Source: Brevundimonas sp. SH203 (GTDB lineage Bacteria; Pseudomonadota; Alphaproteobacteria; Caulobacterales; Caulobacteraceae). From it: DNA of 64,000 nucleotides. The position numbers were made by a program, and so were the translations under genes. The DNA lies in contig NZ_BDMM01000005.1 in the NCBI RefSeq assembly GCF_002157625.1, forward strand, positions 248,001-312,000, written 5' to 3'. The notes under the pieces are model-generated. The model worked only from the letters and a program-made list of their open reading frames with translations. It ran no database searches and was not told the origin of the DNA. Position 1 is the first letter of the stretch; every line of letters begins with the position of its first letter. This document shows, in pieces, positions 36,802 to 44,259 of this stretch.

Positions 36802-37636
36802 CTACAGCGCCAGAGAACCTTACCTTGCCTTGAAAATGCGGCCTGGCGGATGTGATTGTCGCGATCATATGTCCGCCAGGCTGCCATTCAACAGACTGTA
36901 CGATTGAATACAGTCCAGGCTGATTTATGGACTTCATAAAATCTTGCCCGCCCCACTGAAACAGAAGCTCGACAAAGCCGTCTTCCGGATCGACTTCAAT
37001 CAGCCACTCAATCGACCACTGCCCCGAAAACAATGACATTGCCGGATCTGCAGCGACAGGCATCACACGGCCCGTAAGGTCCTGCCATCCCGAGGCAGAA
37101 ATGCTCCGATCCTGCCCGTCGGCAAACAACGCGGCCCCCCAGTACGCCCGTCCGCCTGCAGCGAGATCGCTCCGGTACACTCCCAGGGCGGGATCAGCCG
37201 CCCGTAGTTCTCCAAGATCACCGGGCCGCTTCAAGGCTGCGAGACCAGCGACCTCAATCACGGTCGTTTCAGCATCAACTAAGCGCACCATTGATGAAGA
37301 AGCAGCAGCCTTGGACGCATTGACAAAAGCACTGGCGAACCACCGCGTTCCGTCAGGACTGGGCACCTCCTGTCCGTGAAACCGTTCAGACAACTGCACC
37401 GCGTCTAATCGTCCGAGATCAGCGGCAACAAAATCCGGACCCAAAACGAGCACATCCATGTCGCCAGCGGGGTCAGCGCTATCCGACGATAAAAGCCAGT
37501 CCGCTCGACCCGCGCTCGTCATTTCCGTTTCATCGCGTTCTACGACGCGCCAACCGTTCGATAACGCCTGTGCGACAATCTGATTAGCCCAGGCCCAGGC
37601 CGCAGATGTGGGTCCAGCGTGCAAAGCGAGCAGCAT
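36737..37636 (-). CDS. Unknown protein in capsule export operon
   Basis: A 299-residue soluble protein, last gene of the kps operon, starting two bases after the KpsT-like stop. It has no signal peptide or membrane segment and many alanines in the first half. The second half (VELLFQWGGQDFMKSINQPG, VQSVEWQPGGHMIATITSAR) looks beta-rich, like a carbohydrate-binding sandwich, but no family is recognised. The context suggests a role in polymer recognition before export. It overlaps the convergent glycosyltransferase by 65 bases. Confidence 0.65.
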   Translation of the reverse strand: MLLALHAGPTSAAWAWANQIVAQALSNGWRVVERDETEMTSAGRADWLLSSDSADPAGDMDVLVLGPDFVAADLGRLDAVQLSERFHGQEVPSPDGTRWFASAFVNASKAAASSSMVRLVDAETTVIEVAGLAALKRPGDLGELRAADPALGVYRSDLAAGGRAYWGAALFADGQDRSISASGWQDLTGRVMPVAADPAMSLFSGQWSIEWLIEVDPEDGFVELLFQWGGQDFMKSINQPGLYSIVQSVEWQPGGHMIATITSARPHFQGKVRFSGAVVTYLGAVSPKTLETEELQEGQ

Positions 37637-37638
37637 TG

Positions 37639-38304
37639 TTAGGCCGCTCGGAGCCAGGAATAGATATCGATCGCTTCTTCAATGTCATCAAAGCACTTCA
37701 CCTTGCCCGACTCGATAATAAGCGCGCGATCACAGTGTTGAGAAATCAGGTGCATGTCGTGCGACGCCATAAGATATGCACGCCCCGAACGATGCTGGAA
37801 CAGTTCTTCCTCGCACTTTCTTTGAAAACGCGCATCGCCCACAGCCACAAGTTCATCGATCAGATAACAGTCAAACTCGATGGCGAGAGAAAGGCCAAAC
37901 GCCAGACGCGCCCGCATCCCCGATGAATAGTGTTTGACAGGGCGTTTCAGAGCCTCACCCAACTCAGCGAATTCATCGACCCGCAAAAGAACGTCGTGGT
38001 AGTCCCGGTCATAGAGGCGGGATAGGAAACGAACATTGTCCAGCCCGGACAGGCTGCCCTGAAACCCGCCGCCAAAACCGATAGGCCATGACGAAGTCAT
38101 CCGCCAGTCTATGCTCCCGGCCGATGGCTTTAAGATTCCGCCAAGCATCTTGATGAGCGTCGACTTCCCTTGGCCGTTTCGCCCCAGAATCGCCAACCGC
38201 CCATTACGTGCAACATCGAATGACAACCCCCTGAAAAGAGGGGCCGATGCCGAGGCATAGGTTTTGCTTAGCTCCCTGACACGGAGCCCGATGCCATCAT
38301 CCAT
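37639..38304 (-). CDS. KpsT-like ABC transporter ATPase for polysaccharide export
   Basis: A 221-residue ATPase with Walker A GRNGQGKST (41-49), signature region HYSSGMRARLAFG (125-137), Walker B CYLIDE (146-151) and switch histidine in SHD (181-183). The short size, with no C-terminal glycan-binding domain, fits KpsT (capsule) rather than Wzt. It works with the KpsM-like permease. Its ATG shares one base with the upstream stop (TAATG). Confidence 0.92.
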   Translation of the reverse strand: MDDGIGLRVRELSKTYASASAPLFRGLSFDVARNGRLAILGRNGQGKSTLIKMLGGILKPSAGSIDWRMTSSWPIGFGGGFQGSLSGLDNVRFLSRLYDRDYHDVLLRVDEFAELGEALKRPVKHYSSGMRARLAFGLSLAIEFDCYLIDELVAVGDARFQRKCEEELFQHRSGRAYLMASHDMHLISQHCDRALIIESGKVKCFDDIEEAIDIYSWLRAA

Positions 38305-39467
38305 TAGAACTGCTTATGTTCCCGGATACCTGCGTAAACCAACCAGCCGAGACCATAGGCTAACAGGCTCGAAAGCAGCACGCTGAAAATCCCAAACCAA
38401 CGACGCGGCAGAATAGGCTGATCCGCCAGATTGGGATTCACAATCCGTTCCAGATAAAGATTCTGACGACGCGCCTCATTACGAGCCGAAATCACAGCGG
38501 CGGTGGACTGAGCCAGACGCTTGTCGGCTATCTCCTGCTCAACGAGAAGCTGTTGATAACCGGCGACTGACGACGCCAACGAGCCTGCAGCGCCTGCCAT
38601 TCTCGCCCGCTCTGCGGTCAACTGACGCTCAAGCGCTGCAATGCGACCATTCATGCTGGCGAGTTGAGGGCTTTGAGGAGCGCCCGCCTGCAATTGGTCA
38701 CGTTCGGCCTTCAAGCGGGCGATAGCCACCAGCAAATCTGACGAAACAGCAGAGCTTTCACGCGCAGAAAGCTCCGGGTCGACATAGCCTTGAGAATTGC
38801 GGAAAGCCGTCAGACGCTGGCGCACCAGAACAAGATCCGCCCGCGCCTCTTCTTCAGCCCGCTCTGCACCCTGGACCGCATCTCTAGCCGCCCGTTCATT
38901 AAGACGGTTCACCAGAGCCTCGCCTCCAGACAAGAGGGCGTTTGCAATAGCTTGCGCATCCTCTCCGCTGAAAGCCTTGACGCGCAGCGTGCTGATGCCC
39001 GTGCGGCCCTCGTAGCCAACGGTCACAAAGCGCTTATAGCCCTTGTACAGCCCTTCCACGCTGTCATCCTCGCCTAGACGCGGATAGCGCGTCCAGAAAT
39101 CCGCCCCCGAACGCCCGATTTTTTTCCGCACATCCACGGTATTTTGGACGTAGGCTAGACCATCGCGAGACGTGACATATTCATGCACGGCGAAAGAATC
39201 ATTCATCGCGCTCTGAATCCCTACGCCTTGCAGGGCTAAGCCCAGATTCGAAGGCTGCTGCTGATTGGGACTGCGCACGACGAAGCGCGCTTCAGATACA
39301 TAAAGCGGCGACGCGATGACAAGATAGTAGAGCATCGCCAAGGCAGTCGGCAAAACGACCACTAAAAGAAATCCCAGAGGCAGACGAGACCACCACTGCC
39401 GATCAGAAGCTTCCCCTCCTGCCTTTTCCTTAAGGGCGCCTAGATACTTAAACTGCGTATCGTTCAT
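38304..39467 (-). CDS. KpsE-like capsule export inner-membrane protein (Wzz/PCP family)
   Basis: A 387-residue polysaccharide co-polymerase-type protein. A membrane segment near 31-51 (LGFLLVVVLPTALAMLYYL), the short SPLYVSEARFVVRSP strand block, a long periplasmic coiled region (about 175-330, AERAEEEARADLVLVRQRL) and a second membrane segment near 360-380 follow the KpsE/BexC layout. It links the ABC exporter to the outer-membrane channel. No KpsD-type channel gene lies in this window. Confidence 0.88.
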   Translation of the reverse strand: MNDTQFKYLGALKEKAGGEASDRQWWSRLPLGFLLVVVLPTALAMLYYLVIASPLYVSEARFVVRSPNQQQPSNLGLALQGVGIQSAMNDSFAVHEYVTSRDGLAYVQNTVDVRKKIGRSGADFWTRYPRLGEDDSVEGLYKGYKRFVTVGYEGRTGISTLRVKAFSGEDAQAIANALLSGGEALVNRLNERAARDAVQGAERAEEEARADLVLVRQRLTAFRNSQGYVDPELSARESSAVSSDLLVAIARLKAERDQLQAGAPQSPQLASMNGRIAALERQLTAERARMAGAAGSLASSVAGYQQLLVEQEIADKRLAQSTAAVISARNEARRQNLYLERIVNPNLADQPILPRRWFGIFSVLLSSLLAYGLGWLVYAGIREHKQF

Positions 39468-39509
39468 ATCAGCACGAACCAGAAACCGTCGATCAAAACA
39501 TCAAGCATA

Positions 39510-40292
39510 CTATTCGACCTCAATGCGATCTAATGAAGAATAAACCATCAACAACCCAACGATATTCATGATCGCACCCACAATGAGCGCGTATCCGAAA
39601 TCGTAGTGTGTCTCAACAAACTCGCCGAAAATCGCCCCCCGAATAGCCTCTGTTCCATGAACAAAGGGGATGTACAGCATCACCTTCTGGGCTGACGGCG
39701 GCAGCCAGGCCACCATGAAGAACGCACCGGACACAGGCATAAGCAAATAGCTGATCAGGCCAACAACGCGCTCAACAATCTCATATCTCATCACCAGGCC
39801 AGTCATGATGAGCCCCAGTCCTGTAGCGCAGAATGCGATCAATCCCCAACCGGCATAAAGCAAAAGATAGTTTTCAGGAGGCTGAACCTGCTGAATGAAC
39901 GCCAGGACGGCGTACAGAATGGCGAAAGACAGCGTCCCACCTGCGACTTCCAAGAGGACTCGCGTCGCCAGTATGTGCGCGGGGGTTACAAAGCGGTGAT
40001 ATAATAAGCCGACATTGGACTGAACCGCAGGTGTAAGGAGGCCGATAAGGCGCCGCATCAGAATAAGGCACATATAACCGGTCATTACGAAAGGAGCGAG
40101 ACGAAGCCCGTGCTCACTGGCGAAGGTCGGCTTGACGACGCTCCACAAGGCTATGACGCCGACACAGAACAGCAGCGGTTCACCGACCAACCATAAAAAG
40201 CCGATCCCTTCGCGACCAAACCGCGTGGTCATCTCGCGCATCAGAAGCGCGCCGATAACTCGACTATGCTGCCGAAACTCCGCGACGATCAT
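39510..40292 (-). CDS. KpsM-like ABC-2 permease for polysaccharide export
   Basis: A 260-residue membrane protein with six hydrophobic segments; REMTTRFGREGIGFLWLVGEP is the ABC-2 family entry motif. It is the first gene of the export operon. ATG 40292 is preferred because TAAGG lies six bases before it; ATG 40298 or an upstream TTG are possible. It forms the channel that moves the finished polymer across the inner membrane. Confidence 0.88.
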   Translation of the reverse strand: MIVAEFRQHSRVIGALLMREMTTRFGREGIGFLWLVGEPLLFCVGVIALWSVVKPTFASEHGLRLAPFVMTGYMCLILMRRLIGLLTPAVQSNVGLLYHRFVTPAHILATRVLLEVAGGTLSFAILYAVLAFIQQVQPPENYLLLYAGWGLIAFCATGLGLIMTGLVMRYEIVERVVGLISYLLMPVSGAFFMVAWLPPSAQKVMLYIPFVHGTEAIRGAIFGEFVETHYDFGYALIVGAIMNIVGLLMVYSSLDRIEVE

Positions 40293-40331
40293 CGACATCC
40301 TTACTAAATGCAAGAAACACCGCGAACTTCC

Positions 40332-40345
40332 AACCTGTTCAGGTT
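40332..40345. promoter_or_regulatory. Palindrome before capsule export operon
   Basis: AACCTG-TT-CAGGTT is a perfect inverted repeat 40 bases before the kpsM-like start. It could be an operator. No regulator can be assigned. Confidence 0.35.
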
Positions 40346-40437
40346 CTGGCCGCGACGATTTGGTATGACATATGGCGCGTAACTAGCCTCAAGAAAACAA
40401 CCTTCTCGTGGCCTCGCTGCGCGCCACCCTCATAAGC

Positions 40438-43400
40438 TCACAAATTCAACAGCGCCGGATCCCCGCCCTGCGCGGCGATGTTCACGCTGATCGCCTTCTC
40501 TGCGGCATAGCGGATCAGGCTGTTGGGACCGCCGGCTTTGGGCCCCGTTCCCGACAGGCCTTCGCCGCCGAAGGGCTGGACCCCAACCACCGCGCCGGTG
40601 ATGGAGCGGTTGACGTAAACGTTGCCGGCCGGGACCAGGGAGACGACCTCGTCAGCGAAGGCTTCGATGCGGCTGTGGACGCCGAGCGTCAGGCCGTAGC
40701 CGCGCGCGGCCAGCTTGCCGGCGACCGTCTTCAGGTCGGACGGGGCGTAGCGGTGGATGTGCAGGATGGGGCCGAAGACCTCGCGTTCCAGGAAGTCGGG
40801 CGTGGGGATTTCGGCGATGGTGGGGGCGAACAGGTCGCCCTTTTCGGCGCCCATCGGCAAGGCGGCGCGGGCGATGATCTTCGCCTCTTTTGACAGGCGC
40901 TCGACGTGGGCTTCCAGGGCGCGGCGGGATTCCAGGTCGATGACGGGGCCGATGTCCGTCCCGGGGTCGGCGGGGTCGGCGACGGTCTGGACGGCCAGAG
41001 CGCCCTTCAGCCCCTCGATCAGGGCGTCGGCCGAATCCCTGGGCACATAGAGGACGCGCAGGGCCGAGCAGCGTTGCCCGGCCGAGCCGAAGGCCGACTG
41101 GATAACGTCGTCGATCACCTGTTCCTTCAGGGCCGTGGTGTCGATGAACATGCCGTTCAGGCCGCCGGTTTCGGCGATGAAGGGGATGATGGCGCCGGGG
41201 CGGGCGGCGATCGAACGGTTGATGGAGGCGGCCGTGTCGGTTCCGCCCGTGAAGGCGACGCCGTCGACGCCCGGATGCGTGACCAGGGCCGCGCCGACCG
41301 TCTCGCCGCGTCCGGGGACCAGCGCCAGCAGGTCGGGGTTCAGGCCCGCCTTGTGATACAGGCGCACGGCCTCGGCGGCGATCAGGGGCGTCTGTTCGGC
41401 GGGCTTGGCCAGGACGGCGTTGCCGGCGGCGAGGGCCGCGGCGATCTGGCCGGTGAAGATGGCCAGGGGGAAGTTCCACGGGCTGATGCAGGCGAAGACG
41501 CCGCGTCCGTGCAGGATCAACTGGTTGGTCTCGCCCGTCGGCCCCTTCAGGGTTTCGGGCGCCGAGAAGTCGCGTTCGGCCAACAGCGCGTAATAGCGGC
41601 AGAAGTCGGCGGCCTCGCGCACCTCGGCGACGCCGTCGTTCAAGGTCTTGCCCGCCTCGCGGCTGAGCAGGGCGACCAGACGGTCCATGTCCGCCTCAAG
41701 CGCATCGGCCATGGCGCGCAGGGTCACGGCGCGTTTGGCGCCCCCCTGACGGTCCCACTGAACCTGGGCGTTGGCGGCGGCTTCGACGGCGGCGTCGATG
41801 TCCGCGGCCTCAGCCTCGGACACATGACCCAGCACCTGCGAGCGGTCGAACGGATTGGTCACGTCCTGAGGATTGATCCCGGCGCGCAGCTTGCCGCCGA
41901 CGATGGGGCCTGAGGTCAGCTTCTCGCGGTCGACTCCTTCGAGGGCCTTGGCGTGGGCTTCGCGGTCGGCGCTTTGCGAATAGTCGCGGCCGAGGGAGTT
42001 CTGACGATCGCCGTACATGTCTTTCGGAACCGGAATCTTGGGGTGACGGTCGGGCGCCTGCTCGACCAGGGAGATGGGATCGGCCGCGACCGCCGAGGCG
42101 GGCACGCGCTCGTCCAGCAGGGCGTGGACGAAGGAGGAATTGGCGCCGTTTTCCAAGAGGCGACGCACCAGATAGGGCAGCAGTTCCTCGTGGCCTCCGA
42201 CGGGGGCATAGGCGCGCACGATCACCGTCTCGTCGGACCATTTGTCGATGGCGGCGTCGTACAAGGCCTCGCCCATGCCGTGCAGGCGCTGATGCTCGAC
42301 CGTGACGCCGCGATCACGCGCCATGCGGCGCACGGCGGCAAGGGTGTGGGCGTTGTGGCTGGCGAACTGGCTGTAGATCGCAGGCGACTCCTCGATCATG
42401 GCCCTGGCGCAGACGAGGTAGTTCAGGTCGGTCGCCGCCTTGGTCGTGAAGACCGGATAGTCGGTGCGGCCGAAGACCTGGGCGCGCTTGATCTCCGTGT
42501 CCCAATAGGCGCCCTTGACCAGACGCACCATCAGGCGACGGCCCGAACGGCGGGCCAGGTCGGCGACCCGCTGGATCGTCTCCAGCCCCCGCTTCTGATA
42601 GGCCTGAACCGCCAGACCCAGCCCGGTCCAGCCGCCCAGCGACGGTTCGTGCGCCAGCCGGTCCAGCAGCTTCAACGACAGGGCCAGACGGTCCGCCTCC
42701 TCGGCGTCCATCGTGAAGTTGATGTCGTGTTTCGCCGCGATCCGGGCCAGCCGCAGGATGCGCGGATACAGATTGTCCCACACCCCGTCCTCGTGCGTCG
42801 CCTCATAGCGGGGCGACAGGGCCGACAGTTTCACCGAAACGCCGTGGCCGTGTTCCGGCCCCTGGCCCTTTGACGTCTTGCCCACCGCCTCAATGGCGTC
42901 GGCGTAGATGGTCTCGTAGCGATCCGCGTCGGCCAGGGTCCGGGCGCCCTCGCCCAGCATGTCGAAGCTGCACAGCCAGCCTTCCTTGTTCGACCGCTTC
43001 AGCGCCGCCTGGATGGTGCGGCCGACGACGAACTGTTCGCCCATGATCTTGACGGCGGTGGCCACGGCCTGACGGATCACCGGCTCGCCGATCCGGCCCG
43101 CGATCCGCTTCAGGAAGCCGGACAGGTCGGTTTTGGCCTCTTCATCGACGTCGATCAACTTGCCGGTCAGCATCAGGCCCCAGGTCGAGGCGTTGACAAA
43201 CAAACTGTCGGACTGGCCCAGATGGCTGGCCCAGTCGGCGGAACCGATCTTTTCGGCGATCAGGCGGTCGCGCGTCTCCTCGTCCGGCACGCGCAGCAGG
43301 GCTTCGGCCAGACACATCAGGGCCAGGCCCTCGCGGGTGCCCAGCGAGAACTGCTGCAGGAAGCTTTCGACCACCCCCTGTTTCTTCTGGCTGCGGCGGG

Positions 43401-43569
43401 CGTGTTCGACCAGGGCCGTGGCCTCGTCCACCACGGCGCGGCGTTCGTCCGCGCTCAGGGGAATGCGGGCCAGGTTGGCGGCGACGGCCGCACGCTCGTC
43501 GCGGAACTTGTCGTGGTCCAGCCCGTCCCAGGCGGCCAGGCTAGAAGGCGTGAAGGCTGAAGCGGTCAT
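40438..43569 (-). CDS. putA: Bifunctional proline dehydrogenase / P5C dehydrogenase PutA
   Basis: A 1043-residue enzyme that oxidises proline to glutamate. The proline dehydrogenase barrel holds LMVRLVKGAYWDTEIKRAQ in the middle and MGEALYDAAI; the aldehyde dehydrogenase domain (from about 545) has ISPWNFPLAIFTGQ, FIAETGG (glutamate) and SAGQRCSALRV (catalytic cysteine). There is no N-terminal ribbon-helix-helix DNA-binding domain, so regulation is left to the divergent Lrp-type gene. ATG 43569 is preferred to an upstream GTG at 43593. Confidence 0.97.
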   Translation of the reverse strand: MTASAFTPSSLAAWDGLDHDKFRDERAAVAANLARIPLSADERRAVVDEATALVEHARRSQKKQGVVESFLQQFSLGTREGLALMCLAEALLRVPDEETRDRLIAEKIGSADWASHLGQSDSLFVNASTWGLMLTGKLIDVDEEAKTDLSGFLKRIAGRIGEPVIRQAVATAVKIMGEQFVVGRTIQAALKRSNKEGWLCSFDMLGEGARTLADADRYETIYADAIEAVGKTSKGQGPEHGHGVSVKLSALSPRYEATHEDGVWDNLYPRILRLARIAAKHDINFTMDAEEADRLALSLKLLDRLAHEPSLGGWTGLGLAVQAYQKRGLETIQRVADLARRSGRRLMVRLVKGAYWDTEIKRAQVFGRTDYPVFTTKAATDLNYLVCARAMIEESPAIYSQFASHNAHTLAAVRRMARDRGVTVEHQRLHGMGEALYDAAIDKWSDETVIVRAYAPVGGHEELLPYLVRRLLENGANSSFVHALLDERVPASAVAADPISLVEQAPDRHPKIPVPKDMYGDRQNSLGRDYSQSADREAHAKALEGVDREKLTSGPIVGGKLRAGINPQDVTNPFDRSQVLGHVSEAEAADIDAAVEAAANAQVQWDRQGGAKRAVTLRAMADALEADMDRLVALLSREAGKTLNDGVAEVREAADFCRYYALLAERDFSAPETLKGPTGETNQLILHGRGVFACISPWNFPLAIFTGQIAAALAAGNAVLAKPAEQTPLIAAEAVRLYHKAGLNPDLLALVPGRGETVGAALVTHPGVDGVAFTGGTDTAASINRSIAARPGAIIPFIAETGGLNGMFIDTTALKEQVIDDVIQSAFGSAGQRCSALRVLYVPRDSADALIEGLKGALAVQTVADPADPGTDIGPVIDLESRRALEAHVERLSKEAKIIARAALPMGAEKGDLFAPTIAEIPTPDFLEREVFGPILHIHRYAPSDLKTVAGKLAARGYGLTLGVHSRIEAFADEVVSLVPAGNVYVNRSITGAVVGVQPFGGEGLSGTGPKAGGPNSLIRYAAEKAISVNIAAQGGDPALLNL

Positions 43570-43623
43570 GGCGGACAAATCCTGTGGATTCACCCCCTAT
43601 ATGTCGGAGTTCATCGAAGGTGC

Positions 43624-43661
43624 TTCGTATGATAGATCATCAAGCCGAAGATCATTCGTAT
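43624..43661. promoter_or_regulatory. Candidate Lrp/PutR binding region
   Basis: The divergent gap has TTCGTAT twice (43624-43630 and 43655-43661, 31 bases apart, about three helical turns) and ATGAT-AG-ATCAT (43629-43640). This is AT-rich compared with its flanks. Repeats in phase are typical of Lrp-family operators. Confidence 0.5.
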
Positions 43662-43678
43662 TCAAGGCCTATTTTCCG

Positions 43679-44140
43679 ATGATCGAAATTGACGCCATCG
43701 ACCGTCGCATCCTGCGGGTTCTGCAGACCGACGCCCGCATCTCCAACGCCGAACTGGCCCGTCGATGCAACCTCTCGCCCGCGGCCTGTTTCGAACGGGT
43801 CAAACGGCTGCGGGAAAAGAACGTCATCACCGGCTACGCCGCCATGATCGACCCGGCCCAGGTCGGGCGCGACCTGTTGATCTTCGTCGAGGTGCTGCTG
43901 GACCGCACCACCGGCGACGTGTTCGACGGCTTCGCCGAGGCCGTCCGCACCCAGCCCGAAGTCCTGGAATGCCACATGGTCGCCGGCGGCTTCGACTATC
44001 TGATCAAGGCCCGCGTCGCCGACATGGACGCCTATCGCGCCTTTCTGGGCGACGTGCTGGTGCGGATGCCGGGTGTGCGGGAAACCCGAACCTATGCGGT
44101 GCTTGAAGAGGTGAAATCGACGACGGTGTTGCCGTTGTAA
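43679..44140 (+). CDS. Lrp/AsnC family regulator, probably PutR
   Basis: A 153-residue protein: HTH_AsnC (EIDAIDRRILRVLQTDARIS, then AELARRCNLSPAACFERVKRL) followed by the RAM ligand-binding domain (about 70-150, CHMVAGGFDYLIKARVADM in pieces). It is divergent from putA, the arrangement of Lrp-type PutR activators in Agrobacterium and Rhodobacter (recalled). It likely activates putA when proline is present. Confidence 0.9.
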   Translation: MIEIDAIDRRILRVLQTDARISNAELARRCNLSPAACFERVKRLREKNVITGYAAMIDPAQVGRDLLIFVEVLLDRTTGDVFDGFAEAVRTQPEVLECHMVAGGFDYLIKARVADMDAYRAFLGDVLVRMPGVRETRTYAVLEEVKSTTVLPL

Positions 44141-44259
44141 GCTACATCCAATCACCTCGGATTGCCTGATCTGCAGCTTCGACTTTCATGCCAGGTGACG
44201 AACGCATCCAGTTCGCCTAAGCGTCATGTCCCAATACACCGAGGGTCATCACCGCGCCG

